Source: Leifsonia sp. 466MF
GTDB lineage: Bacteria; Actinomycetota; Actinomycetes; Actinomycetales; Microbacteriaceae
Assembly: GCF_900100265.1 (NCBI RefSeq)
Contig: NZ_LT629696.1
Span: forward strand, 3,410,001-3,474,000
Length of the DNA stretch: 64,000 bases
Reading direction: 5' to 3'
The position numbers and the translations under genes are program-made. Shown here piece after piece: positions 47,471 through 55,825 of the stretch. How positions within the stretch are numbered: the stretch's first letter is position 1; every line of letters begins with the position of its first letter. The notes beneath the pieces were generated by a model. That model had not been told where the DNA came from, made no database searches, and was given only the letters and a program-made list of their open reading frames with translations.

Positions 47471-48445
47471 ATGAGCGCATCCCCTGTCGTCGTCATCACC
47501 GGAGCATCCAGCGGCCTGGGCCGGGGAACCGCCGTGGAGTTCGCCAAGCGCCACGCGAGGCTGGTGCTCGTCGCCCGCGGCGCAACCGCCCTTCAGGACG
47601 TCGCCGCCGAGTGCACGGCCAAGGGAGCCCGCGATGTCGTCACTGTGGCCGGCGACACGGCCGACCGCGAGACGAGCGACCGCGCCGTCGACACCGCCAT
47701 CGCCCGTCACGGCCGGCTCGACGTGTGGATCAACGCGGCCGCGGTCAGCAGCTACGGAGTGTTCTGGGAGCAGCCGCCTGCCGAGTTCGAGCGCATTCTG
47801 GACGTCGACATCCACGGCTACGCGAACGGCAGCAGGAGCGCGCTGCGCGTCATGCTGCGCCAGCGATCCGGCACGATCATCAACGTCGCATCCATCCTCG
47901 GAGAGGTGCCGCAGCCGTACACGGCGGCGTACTCGATGTCGAAGGCCGCGGTGATCGCCCTCGGGCGCAGCCTGCGTTCCGAGCTGTCGCTGGCGAAGTC
48001 GCCGGTGCACGTGGTGACCGTGCTGCCGCCCACCCTGGACACCCCGATCTTCCAGCACGCGGGCAACCGCACCGGCCGCGCCCTGCAGGCCCTTCCTCCG
48101 GTCTATCCGCCGACGGATGCGGTGAAGCAGATCGTCGCCGCATGGAAGCGGCCGGGGACACCGGAGCGGACGGTCAGCGGCGCCGGCAGGGCGATGGTCC
48201 GCCAGCACCGTCGGCACCCTCAGGCGGTGGAGGCGGCGATCGCCCGGCAGACGGAGATCGGCCAGTTCCGGAAGGCGCCGGCCGCTCCGACATCCGGAAA
48301 CCTCGACAGGCCGTCCGGCGCTCCGCTCGGCGTGACGGGTGGCTGGGGCGGCCGGCGCAAGCAGGCCGGCCGCGTGCTGCTGCTCGCAGCACTCACGGCC
48401 GGCACCGCCTACGCCATCCGTTCGAGGCGCGACCAGCGCAGCTGA
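47471..48445 (+). CDS. short-chain dehydrogenase/reductase with C-terminal extension, 324 aa
   Basis: Classical SDR: cofactor loop 'VITGASSGLGRGTAVEFAKR', 'INAAAVSSYGVFWE', catalytic Ser in 'IINVASILGEVPQ' and Y-x-x-x-K in 'AYSMSKAAVIALGRSLRSEL'. After the SDR core (about 240 residues) comes an 80-residue tail ending in a hydrophobic helix 'AGRVLLLAALTAGTAYAIRS', so the enzyme may be membrane-tethered. Similar tailed SDRs accompany general-stress genes in actinobacteria. Substrate unknown. Confidence 0.9.
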   Translation: MSASPVVVITGASSGLGRGTAVEFAKRHARLVLVARGATALQDVAAECTAKGARDVVTVAGDTADRETSDRAVDTAIARHGRLDVWINAAAVSSYGVFWEQPPAEFERILDVDIHGYANGSRSALRVMLRQRSGTIINVASILGEVPQPYTAAYSMSKAAVIALGRSLRSELSLAKSPVHVVTVLPPTLDTPIFQHAGNRTGRALQALPPVYPPTDAVKQIVAAWKRPGTPERTVSGAGRAMVRQHRRHPQAVEAAIARQTEIGQFRKAPAAPTSGNLDRPSGAPLGVTGGWGGRRKQAGRVLLLAALTAGTAYAIRSRRDQRS

Positions 48446-48465
48446 CCGTCACCCCCCTGCGGCAG

Positions 48466-49476
48466 TTACTGGACCGACCAGCCGCCGTCGCTCGGAAGCA
48501 CCGCGCCGTTGATGTTGACGCCGTCGTCGCTGAGCAGGAAGGTGATCGACGCGGCCAGCTGCTCGGCGGTCGCGATGGTCGGGATCTGCTGCTGGAACGG
48601 GGTGAGTCGCGCGGTCCCGGCCTCCGACGGGTGCGCGGGCATCGGGATGCCGGTGGCCACTCCGCCCGGGGCGACGGCATTGATCCGGATGCCCTGCGGG
48701 CCGTACATGAACGCCGTGCTGCGGGTGAGACCGATGACGCCGTGCTTGGAGACGGTGTACGCGGTGCCGGACGCGTTCCCGCGCAGGCCGGCCTCCGACG
48801 CCACGTTGACGATCGAGCCGGCACCCGCCTGCAGCATGGCGGGGAGCACCGCCCGCGTGAGCTTGAACCCGCCGGTCAGATTGATGCCGATCGTACGGTC
48901 CCAGACGGCGTCGGAGGTCTCGTGCGCCGGCGAGAAGTCGTCGTTGACGCCCGCGACGTTCGCCAGGGCGTCGATGCGGTCTCCGGCGGCGGCCACGATG
49001 CCGTCGATGTCGTCCTGTTTGGTGATGTCGCCCACCACGGTGGTGACCGCGCCGGCCGGAAGGCTCGACGCGAGCTCGTCCAGGCGCTCCGCGGAGATGT
49101 CCACGGCGATCACTCGGCCGCCCTCGCGCGCGATGCGGGACGCGGTCGCCCGGCCGATCCCCGACGCAGCACCGGTGACGATCACCGTGCGGCCGTCGAA
49201 GCGGCCCGGGGTGACCTTCTCCACCCAGCCGGTCTCCACATCCTCGGGCATGACACCGTCGTTGGCCTGCAGCACCAGGTCGTCGACGACGGACTGCGGC
49301 AGCTGCCCCTGGCTGAGCGCGACCAGCTGCTGGAGCGGAAGCCCCCGCACCGGTGCGAGCATCTCCTCGCCCACTCCCGCCTGGGCGAGCAGCCCCCGAA
49401 TGAGCGGAGCGCCCTTCGGGTGATCCAGCCATTCGCCGATGGTGCTGTGCGCCGTCAGCGGCTTCGATTCGGTCAT
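48466..49476 (-). CDS. SDR-family oxidoreductase with about 85-residue N-terminal domain, 336 aa
   Basis: Residues from about 90 form a classical SDR: 'VIVTGAASGIGRATASRIAR', 'DALANVAGVNDD', 'IVNVASEAGLRGNASGTAYT' with Y-T-V-S-K, and the terminal 'LLSDDGVNINGAVLPSDGGW'. The N-terminal part ('STIGEWLDHPKGAPLIRGLL', 'LPLQQLVALSQGQLPQSVVD') is helical and resembles small C-terminal domains of some family-3 glycosidases and esterases, an uncommon fusion. Convergent with the preceding SDR gene. Substrate unknown. Confidence 0.9.
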   Translation of the reverse strand: MTESKPLTAHSTIGEWLDHPKGAPLIRGLLAQAGVGEEMLAPVRGLPLQQLVALSQGQLPQSVVDDLVLQANDGVMPEDVETGWVEKVTPGRFDGRTVIVTGAASGIGRATASRIAREGGRVIAVDISAERLDELASSLPAGAVTTVVGDITKQDDIDGIVAAAGDRIDALANVAGVNDDFSPAHETSDAVWDRTIGINLTGGFKLTRAVLPAMLQAGAGSIVNVASEAGLRGNASGTAYTVSKHGVIGLTRSTAFMYGPQGIRINAVAPGGVATGIPMPAHPSEAGTARLTPFQQQIPTIATAEQLAASITFLLSDDGVNINGAVLPSDGGWSVQ

Positions 49477-49637
49477 CGTCGTCCCTTCCTCGTCGGGTTT
49501 GTGAGCCGATTATGACACCAAGTGCCAGAAAGAATGCTGCCAATCGACGGCAGGATGCCGGCACGCCAGGGCTTGCCACGACGACGTCGGGGCGTAACGG
49601 TGGGAACAGACGATCCATCCGTCGAGGGAGGGCCACC

Positions 49638-49862
49638 ATGGAGACAGTTCTCGCCGTGCTGGAGCGCGACGACGATGCCTTCGAGATCGAGTTCGAACGG
49701 ACCAGCGAACCGCCCTTCGAGCTGCGCCTGCCGTCACACATCGGCGGAGCGGCGGTGATGGATGTGTTCGACCTGTGCGATTCGACGCTGTGGCCCGAAC
49801 TGATCCGGTACCGCTTCTCGGAGTGCGTGCCGGTCGTCATCGGCTCCGACGACGACTTCTGA
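49638..49862 (+). CDS. small acidic hypothetical protein, 74 aa
   Basis: METVLAVLERDDDAFEIEFE begins a short, strongly acidic frame that continues 'LPSHIGGAAVMDVFDLCDST' and 'RFSECVPVVIGSDDDF'. A GGGAGGG Shine-Dalgarno lies at ideal spacing before ATG 49638. No family is recognised. The protein is compact enough to fold as a small alpha/beta unit. It is divergent from the SDR gene by 161 bp. Confidence 0.65.
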   Translation: METVLAVLERDDDAFEIEFERTSEPPFELRLPSHIGGAAVMDVFDLCDSTLWPELIRYRFSECVPVVIGSDDDF

Positions 49863-49913
49863 CGGCCCTGAGCGCCGACGTTCTGCTGCATTCCCGGCGG
49901 CCGGGCCGCTGGC

Positions 49914-49919
49914 TATGCT
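49914..49919 (+). promoter_or_regulatory. -10 element of the small membrane protein gene
   Basis: TATGCT ends 7 nt before ATG 49927, a leaderless geometry. Confidence 0.5.
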
Positions 49920-49926
49920 GTGCGCC

Positions 49927-50292
49927 ATGAGCACCAAGAGCCGCCAAGGGCCGCACCACGAGGAGACGCTCCAGCTGGGCGAGAAGCGGGGGCTCTGGGG
50001 GGCGTTCGCAGGCCTCATCACCGCCGTGCTGATCGCGTATCCGCTGTCGGCCTGCATCGCGTTCGCGACGCATCCCACGACCCAGAAGCTGTTCGGCGGG
50101 CGCCTGGAGTCAGCGTCGGCGGGCGGTTATGCGGCCTTCTGGTGGGTGCTCGCGCTCGGCTGCCTGGCGCTGCCGTTCCTGGTCGGCTTCGGGATCGCGC
50201 GCCTGTCGGCTCGCGCGGTGGTCACCATCGCGGGGATCGTCGTGCTCTTCATCATCGCCGTGGTCGTACTGGGGCAGATGTTCGCGTTCTGA
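49927..50292 (+). CDS. small membrane protein, three helices, 121 aa
   Basis: After a 20-residue charged N-terminus come three hydrophobic segments: 'WGAFAGLITAVLIAYPLSAC', 'AAFWWVLALGCLALPFLVGF' and 'AVVTIAGIVVLFIIAVVVLG'. I recognise no family; the size and layout resemble many uncharacterised actinobacterial membrane proteins. It is probably leaderless. Its 3' end is 7 bp from the convergent MDR gene. Confidence 0.75.
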   Translation: MSTKSRQGPHHEETLQLGEKRGLWGAFAGLITAVLIAYPLSACIAFATHPTTQKLFGGRLESASAGGYAAFWWVLALGCLALPFLVGFGIARLSARAVVTIAGIVVLFIIAVVVLGQMFAF

Positions 50293-50298
50293 GCCGGC

Positions 50299-51300
50299 TC
50301 AGACCATCGTGAGGACGACCTTGCGTCCCGGCGCCGCTGACTCGGCCGCCCGGTGCGCCTCCCACACCTCGGAGAGCGGGAACTCCACCGGCTCCGCCGT
50401 GCGCAACCCGCCGGCGGCGACGTCGGCGAGGAGCGACGAGAGGAGGCGGCGGTAGGCGGTGCGGCGGGTCGCGATGAACAGCGGGGCGCTGCAGATACGC
50501 TCCGACCGGTCGCGCGCGGCCCGGGCGAACCCCCGGACGGCGTCGGCCCGCTCCTGCCCGGCGCGCCCGGCGAAGCCCGTGCGGACGAGCACGCCCTCGG
50601 AGGCGAGCACCTCGCGGACGCGCGGTGAGCCCGTGTGGTCGATCGCCGCATCCACCCCGCCGCCCGCCGCCTCGCGAACCAGGGCGGGCCAGTCGGAAGC
50701 GCCGTAGTCGACCAGCGGGATGCCGAGGTCGGCGATCGCGGCGCGGCTGCGGGCGGAGGCGGTGCCGATCACGGTCCGTCCGGCACGCAGGGCCAGCTGT
50801 GCGGCGAGCATCCCGACGGCTCCGGACGCGCCCTGCACCAGGATGCTGTCCCCCGCGCCTGCGAGATCGAGGGCGTGCCCCGCGGTCACCCCGTCGAGCG
50901 GGAGCACCGCGGCCTTCTCCGGGTCGAGGTCTGCGGGGAGGGCGACGAGCAGTGTCGGAGCGACCGTGACGAACGTCGCGTGAGCGCCCATCCGCGGAAG
51001 CGCGGCGACCACGCGGGCGCCGACGCGCAGGCCCAGGGCGACCGACACCGCCGACTCCGTGACGAGCTCACCGACGAAGTCGTATCCCGTGATGAAGCCG
51101 GGAGCCGGCTGCAGCACGTACCCGCCGCGCCGGGCCAGCACATCCGTCGCACCGAGGGAGGCGTGCGTCACTCGCACGACGACCTCGTTGCCCCGCGGCG
51201 GACGCACCGCCTCACGGGCCAGCACCATGGCCGTCGGGTCGCCGAACCGTGACACCCGCGCGACGAGACGCGAAGGAACGGCCGACCCCTCAGCTGTCAT
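50299..51300 (-). CDS. zinc-free MDR oxidoreductase, 333 aa
   Basis: Medium-chain reductase: 'ARVSRFGDPTAMVLAREAVR', 'GYVLQPAPGFITGYDFVGEL', cofactor loop 'ILVQGASGAVGMLAAQLALR' and 'DAAIDHTGSPRVREVLASEG'. No zinc ligands, so it belongs with the quinone oxidoreductase/enoyl reductase group. It is the second gene on its strand, 7 bp after the GNAT gene, with which it is probably co-transcribed. Confidence 0.87.
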   Translation of the reverse strand: MTAEGSAVPSRLVARVSRFGDPTAMVLAREAVRPPRGNEVVVRVTHASLGATDVLARRGGYVLQPAPGFITGYDFVGELVTESAVSVALGLRVGARVVAALPRMGAHATFVTVAPTLLVALPADLDPEKAAVLPLDGVTAGHALDLAGAGDSILVQGASGAVGMLAAQLALRAGRTVIGTASARSRAAIADLGIPLVDYGASDWPALVREAAGGGVDAAIDHTGSPRVREVLASEGVLVRTGFAGRAGQERADAVRGFARAARDRSERICSAPLFIATRRTAYRRLLSSLLADVAAGGLRTAEPVEFPLSEVWEAHRAAESAAPGRKVVLTMV

Positions 51301-51307
51301 CGGGCGG

Positions 51308-51601
51308 TCAGCCCGCCCGGCGCTGCAGCAGGGCAGCGCGTTCCGGGTGCGCCTCGAACCAGTCGGCCACGTACCAGCACATCGGCACGATCCGCAGCGT
51401 CCCGCCCTTCTCGATCTCGCCGACCGCGTACTCGACCAGCTGCGCGGCGTAGCCCTTGCCCCGGTGGTGCGGCACGGTGAAGGCGCGCGTCAGGGAGATG
51501 GAGTCGCCGAGGATGCGGTAGTCGAGCACGCCGACGAGCTCGCCGTCGACGTGCATCGCGTAGCGGCTCGCATCCGTCTGATCGCTGAACTCGGTGGCCA
51601 T
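51308..51601 (-). CDS. short GNAT-fold acetyltransferase (YjdJ/COG2388 type), 97 aa
   Basis: A minimal GNAT: 'YAMHVDGELVGVLDYRILGD', the acetyl-CoA loop 'FTVPHHRGKGYAAQLVEYAV' (R-G-K-G-Y-A) and the terminal 'IVPMCWYVADWFEAHPE', as in the YjdJ group. I chose ATG 51601 because a TACGAT -10 box ends 7 nt before it; ATG 51610 overlaps that box. Substrate unknown. Confidence 0.88.
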   Translation of the reverse strand: MATEFSDQTDASRYAMHVDGELVGVLDYRILGDSISLTRAFTVPHHRGKGYAAQLVEYAVGEIEKGGTLRIVPMCWYVADWFEAHPERAALLQRRAG

Positions 51602-51608
51602 GTGGCCC

Positions 51609-51614
51609 ATCGTA
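51609..51614 (-). promoter_or_regulatory. -10 element of the GNAT gene
   Basis: TACGAT on the minus strand, 7 nt before ATG 51601. It decides the start and predicts a leaderless transcript. Confidence 0.5.
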
Positions 51615-51772
51615 CGTCCGTCGTGCTCGGAGGGAACCCGCGGTAGTGTGAAGGCGTGGGAATCCGACCCGCACCCGACGGCTCCCGCGCGCATCCCGCG
51701 ACCACGTCACAGCAGACCCGGCCGCCGACGGCGCCTGCCGTCCGCGCGACGTGACGACCCAGGAGCCGCCCT

Positions 51773-52552
51773 GTGACGAACGACAGCCCGTCGCCCGCTC
51801 TCGCCCCCGCCTTCCAGGCCCTGCTCGAGCAGGTCCCGATCGGTGAGCGCTCGGTCATCGAGGCCGAGACGGTGGCGTACGAACACGAGGGAGTCCCGCT
51901 CGAGGGATACCTGGCGCGGGATGCGCAGGCCGACGAGCGACGGCCGGCGGTGCTGGTGATGCACGACTGGCACGGCGTCGGCGACAACGTGCGGATGCGC
52001 GCCCAGATGCTGGCGCGGTCCGGGTACGTCGCGTTCGCTGCCGACATCTACGGGGCCGGCGTGCGGCCGGCCGGAGACGCGGCGCCCGCCGAGGCCGGCA
52101 AGTACTACAACGACCTCCCGCTGCTCCGCGCCCGGGTGGCTGCGGGATTCAGCTGGTTGCAGCAGCATCCCGCCGTCGATCCCGCACGCCTCGCCGTCAT
52201 CGGCTACTGCTTCGGGGGGACCGCCGCCCTCGAGTTCGCCCGCACCGGAGCCCCGGCCCGCGGCGTCGCCTCGTTCCACGGCGGCCTGATCGCGCACGAC
52301 CCGTCCGACGCGGCGCAGATCGCCGCCTCCCTGCTGGTGCTGACCGGCGGCGACGACCCGGTCGTTCCCGATGAAGCGGTGGTCGCGTTCGAGCAGGAGC
52401 TGCGCGGCGCTCCGCACGTCGACTGGCAGGTGAACACGTACTCGGGTGCGCCGCATGCGTTCACCATCCCGGGCACGGACCGGTACCGTCCCCTCGCCGA
52501 CGCGCGGAGCTGGCGGGCGCTGGTGTGCTTCCTGGACGAGGTCTTCCGGTGA
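51773..52552 (+). CDS. dienelactone-hydrolase-family protein, 259 aa
   Basis: An alpha/beta hydrolase with a Cys nucleophile: 'LAVIGYCFGGTAALEFARTG' (G-x-C-F-G-G), Asp in 'LVLTGGDDPVVPDEAV' and His in 'YSGAPHAFTIPGTD'. 'PAVLVMHDWHGVGDNVRMRA' supplies the oxyanion region. Dienelactone hydrolases open lactones in catechol breakdown, but members outside such operons have broader esterase roles; no catechol genes are nearby. The GTG start follows CAGGAG. Confidence 0.9.
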   Translation: MTNDSPSPALAPAFQALLEQVPIGERSVIEAETVAYEHEGVPLEGYLARDAQADERRPAVLVMHDWHGVGDNVRMRAQMLARSGYVAFAADIYGAGVRPAGDAAPAEAGKYYNDLPLLRARVAAGFSWLQQHPAVDPARLAVIGYCFGGTAALEFARTGAPARGVASFHGGLIAHDPSDAAQIAASLLVLTGGDDPVVPDEAVVAFEQELRGAPHVDWQVNTYSGAPHAFTIPGTDRYRPLADARSWRALVCFLDEVFR

Positions 52553-52568
52553 TCAGGAGGACACGCTG

Positions 52569-52955
52569 ATGGAGCACCCACTGCTCTTCGAGGAGGGCGA
52601 TGCTCTCGTGGAGCGCATCCGAAGCCTCTGCCTGGGCCTGCCCGAGGCAGTCGAGACGCTGAACCACGGCCGCCCCTCGTGGAAGGCCGGCGAGAAGGGC
52701 CGGGCGTTCGCCGTGCTCGGTGCGTCGATGGACCGCCCGGACACCCTCGTCTTCAAACCGGATCCCGCGGAAGCGCCGGCCTGGCGTGAGGACCCGCGCG
52801 TGTTCGTTCCGAAGTACTGGGGCCCGAGCGGCTGGCTCGCCATCGACCTCGATCGGGGCACCCAGGACTGGTCGGAGACCTCCGAGCTCATCGAGACGTC
52901 ATACCGCCAGGTCGCTCTCCGCCGTCAATTGGCGGTCTTGGATGCCGTCATGTAA
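52569..52955 (+). CDS. MmcQ/YjbR-family protein, 128 aa
   Basis: YjbR/CyaY-like fold: 'LCLGLPEAVETLNHGRPSWK', 'FAVLGASMDRPDTLVFKPDP', 'RVFVPKYWGPSGWLAIDLDR' and the terminal 'ELIETSYRQVALRRQLAVL'. These are hallmarks of MmcQ/YjbR proteins, which are often described as DNA-binding, with no firm function. AGGAGGA precedes ATG 52569, 16 bp after the hydrolase gene, so the pair is likely an operon. Confidence 0.9.
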   Translation: MEHPLLFEEGDALVERIRSLCLGLPEAVETLNHGRPSWKAGEKGRAFAVLGASMDRPDTLVFKPDPAEAPAWREDPRVFVPKYWGPSGWLAIDLDRGTQDWSETSELIETSYRQVALRRQLAVLDAVM

Positions 52956-52983
52956 GCTCGTATCCGGTCCGCGTGCGGGTCAT

Positions 52984-53056
52984 GCGCCACTAGCTCAACG
53001 GATAGAGCATCTGACTACGGATCAGAAGGTTGGGGGTTCGAATCCCTCGTGGCGCA
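52984..53056 (+). tRNA. tRNA-Arg (anticodon ACG)
   Basis: A 73-nt cloverleaf. Acceptor stem GCGCCAC (52984-52990) pairs with GTGGCGC (53049-53055), discriminator A at 53056. D-loop region TAGCTCAACGGATAGAGCA, anticodon stem TCTGA/TCAGA around loop CTACGGA with anticodon ACG, T-stem/loop GGGGGTTCGAATCCCTC. CCA is not encoded. A34 is the substrate of TadA (gene at 7278), which makes inosine so the tRNA reads CGU/CGC/CGA. Confidence 0.97.
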
Positions 53057-53094
53057 CTGTGTTTATACACACCCCACTGGTTGAGACAGTAGAG

Positions 53095-53137
53095 AAGCCC
53101 CGCTGAACAGGCATTGCCGTTCAGCGGGGCTTTTCAT
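53095..53137 (+). terminator. terminator after tRNA-Arg
   Basis: AAGCCCCGCTGAAC and GTTCAGCGGGGCTT pair perfectly (14 bp, 10-nt loop), followed by TTCATTT. It terminates the tRNA transcript, and because the stem is symmetric it may also serve the minus-strand aminopeptidase gene ending at 53165. Confidence 0.88.
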
Positions 53138-53164
53138 TTGCGGCCGACCTCCGCGTCGGGGGGG

Positions 53165-55519
53165 CTAGTCCTGTGACGGGGCCACGGCCGTCATTCGTGT
53201 CGCCCGGCGGCGACGCCACCCCGCCAGCAGCAGCGCTGCAACTCCGGCCAAGAGCACTCCGGAGCCGACGCTGAGCGGCAGTGTCACCGACGAGCCGGTG
53301 CTGGCGAGTGCGCCGGAGCCCGTGGCGGCCGACTCGGTCTGCGGATCCGACGAACCCGCGGCGGCGACCAGGGTCAGAGCGCCCCAGCCGATCAGGTCGC
53401 CCTGGGCATCGACGATCGCCAGCTTGTGCGCTCCCAGTGGGGCGTCCGCCGGAATGGTGACCGAGAAGGCTCCGCCGGAGACGACGGCCGCCGCGAGCGG
53501 CCGCGGCGTCGAGAAGAGCACGGGAGTGACCGTCTCGCCCTCGTGCGCCCCGCCGACGATCGTCACGCGGACCACGCCACCCGGAACGGCTGTCGCCGGC
53601 ACGCGCACCGGGCCGCGGGTCGCATCGGTCAGGTCGACCTCGGTGATCGGGTCCGGACCGGAGATGACCGGGGTCGTGAGGGTCGAGGAGCAGTCCGCAC
53701 AGGTCGCGCCCAGTGCTCCCACCGAGGCCGTCGCGGTGAGCGTGCCGCCCGAAGAGGTCTTCGCGACGACCGCGGTGAAGGCGACGGTCGCCGTGCCGCT
53801 CGTCGCGGTGTCCGGCACGGTCCAGGTGAGGGTCGTGCCGTTCAGCGCCAGACCCACCGGGAGCGACGATGCGTCGATGGCCGCATCGTCGAGCACGTCG
53901 GCGAGGTCGACTGTCGCGGTCGCGCCGGTCAACGGGACCTGGCCCGTGTTGTTCGCGGTCAGGGTGTAGGTGATCTCCTGTTCGGGGGCGACCTCGCCGT
54001 CCACCGGGTCGGAGGTCAGGCCGAGCGTCCACGTCGAAGGCCACGCCGGCTTGTCGGCGTCGTACACCCAGTCCTGGAAGAAGGCACTCAGATCGCGACC
54101 GGAGAGTTCTTCGGCGAGCGCGATGAAGTCCTCGGTCGTCTTGCTCTGACCGGCGTAGCGCTGCACCCAGGTCTTCATGATGGCGTCGAAAGCGGTCTGG
54201 CCGACGGACTGGCGCAACGCCTCCAGGCTCATCGCTCCCCGGGTGTAGACCTGCCAGTCGAAGAGGTCGGCCGGGTCGGTCATGGCTGCGGAGGGGATGG
54301 TCCAGCGGGCGCTGCTCGCCGCAGTCGTGTTCCAGGTGGTGAACAGCGACGAGGCCGTCGTCGTGCTGCTGCCGTGGTCCTGGTTGTACTGGGTGGGGAT
54401 GAAGGTGGCCGGCCCCTCGTTGAGCCAGATGCTGTTCCAGTCGGCCGGCGTCACCGAGTCGCCGAACCATTGGTGCGCCAGCTCGTGGATGAACGTGCCC
54501 GACGAGACGGAGCGTTCGAAATAGGGGCGATCCTGGGTCTCCAGGGCGTAGCCGAGGGAGGTGATGTCGACGACGAAGCCCGTGCTCCCGCCCGGGTAGG
54601 CGCCGTACTTCGACTCGAGGTAGTTGAGGATCTCGGGGAGTGCGGCACGGCGCGTCTGGATCGTCGCCTGGTTCGTGGTCGTGACGGCCGGGTCGACGAA
54701 GGTCCATTCGTGGATGGTCCTGCCGCTCACCGCGAGCGCGATATCCGACTCGTAGACGAGGTACTTGCCGATGGTGACCATCGCCAGCTCGGTGGCCATC
54801 GGCCGCGTCTGCCGCCAGTGCCAGGAGGTTCGGCTCCCGTCGCCGCTGGGCGTCTTCGCGACGAGCTCACCGTTGCTGACGGCGGCAGCGGAGACGCCGT
54901 CGATCGTCGTCGGAGCGTCGATGGTGATGTCGTAGGTGGCCTTGTCGGAAGGGGTGTTGTTGCTGGGAAGCCAGGTCATGGTGCCGACCGGCTGGCCGAG
55001 AGCGGTCGCCCCGTCGGAGGTGGAGACCCATCCCTCGCTCGATCCGTCGGGATCCACGTGCGTGACCGGGGTGCCTGAGTAGGCGACCGCCACGGTGAAG
55101 TCACCGGTGACCGTCGACGCCGGCGTGACGACCAGCTTGTACGAGCTGATGCTCGGATCGCTCGTCCGGCTGAACGTCGCCGGGGTTCCGTTGACGAGCA
55201 CCGACGAGACGGCGAGACCCTCGAAGTCGAGGGAGAACGAGGAGAGCGCCTGCGTCGCCGTTGCGGTGATCAGGGTCGTGGCGGTGATGCTCTTGTCGGC
55301 GTTGAACGCGAGCGCCACGTCGTAGTGCGTGACGTCGTAGCCGCCGTTCCCGATACCGCGGAAGAGCGAGTCCCCGATCGCTGTCGCACCGGGTGTGCCG
55401 TCAGCGGCGGCGGCCGGAGTGCTGAGTGCGATCTGGCTGGCGCCGATCAGGGTGGCTGCGAGGACGGCGGGGAGGAGGCGCCGCAGCCGCCTCCGAGGTG
55501 CGGTGTTCCGTGGTTCCAA
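53165..55519 (-). CDS. secreted M1-family metallo-aminopeptidase with LAxTG sortase signal, 784 aa
   Basis: A signal peptide (LLPAVLAATLIGASQIALST, cleavage near 'AAA' around residue 38) precedes the M1 N-terminal beta domain and the gluzincin domain with H-E-L-A-H at about 345-349 and the second Glu at about 368 ('WLNEGPATF'). From about residue 490 come beta-rich repeats (conserved-repeat DUF11-like 'EITYTLTANNTGQVPLTGAT'). The C-terminus has LASTG (about 738), a hydrophobic helix and RRRR. LAxTG is the sorting signal of actinobacterial class E sortases, so the enzyme is probably displayed on the cell wall. No sortase gene is in the window. Confidence 0.92.
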   Translation of the reverse strand: MEPRNTAPRRRLRRLLPAVLAATLIGASQIALSTPAAAADGTPGATAIGDSLFRGIGNGGYDVTHYDVALAFNADKSITATTLITATATQALSSFSLDFEGLAVSSVLVNGTPATFSRTSDPSISSYKLVVTPASTVTGDFTVAVAYSGTPVTHVDPDGSSEGWVSTSDGATALGQPVGTMTWLPSNNTPSDKATYDITIDAPTTIDGVSAAAVSNGELVAKTPSGDGSRTSWHWRQTRPMATELAMVTIGKYLVYESDIALAVSGRTIHEWTFVDPAVTTTNQATIQTRRAALPEILNYLESKYGAYPGGSTGFVVDITSLGYALETQDRPYFERSVSSGTFIHELAHQWFGDSVTPADWNSIWLNEGPATFIPTQYNQDHGSSTTTASSLFTTWNTTAASSARWTIPSAAMTDPADLFDWQVYTRGAMSLEALRQSVGQTAFDAIMKTWVQRYAGQSKTTEDFIALAEELSGRDLSAFFQDWVYDADKPAWPSTWTLGLTSDPVDGEVAPEQEITYTLTANNTGQVPLTGATATVDLADVLDDAAIDASSLPVGLALNGTTLTWTVPDTATSGTATVAFTAVVAKTSSGGTLTATASVGALGATCADCSSTLTTPVISGPDPITEVDLTDATRGPVRVPATAVPGGVVRVTIVGGAHEGETVTPVLFSTPRPLAAAVVSGGAFSVTIPADAPLGAHKLAIVDAQGDLIGWGALTLVAAAGSSDPQTESAATGSGALASTGSSVTLPLSVGSGVLLAGVAALLLAGWRRRRATRMTAVAPSQD

Positions 55520-55672
55520 CGGTGATCCTCCAGGGATGCTTCGTCCGTGAGCGTTCGGTGGGCGAGACCATACCGGACGTTTGTTTCGAACATGAGTCGA
55601 TTCTCAGGAACGGCTCGAGGCACTCCGCTCGTGCCGGGTCTACGAGAAGATGAGGTGTCGAGAGGGGAACCC

Positions 55673-55810
55673 ATGGCGAGACACCGGCACGAGGACGAGG
55701 CCAGCGAACTGGCGGAGGCGCAGGCCGCGGCGGCCACTGAGGCCACCGAGACCGACGACGACTTCGTGGATGCGGACGAGTCGCTCGAAGCGGACGAAGA
55801 GCCCTCGTAG
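55673..55810 (+). CDS. very acidic small hypothetical protein, 45 aa
   Basis: From ATG 55673 (GAGAGGGG Shine-Dalgarno) the product is MARHRHEDEASELAEAQAAA followed by Thr/Glu/Asp-rich sequence ending 'SLEADEEPS'. About 40% of residues are Asp or Glu; it is probably disordered or a single helix. Longer in-frame starts upstream lack a ribosome site. No family recognised. It ends 15 bp before the convergent LacI gene. Confidence 0.5.
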   Translation: MARHRHEDEASELAEAQAAAATEATETDDDFVDADESLEADEEPS

Positions 55811-55825
55811 CGAGCGGCCCGCCGG

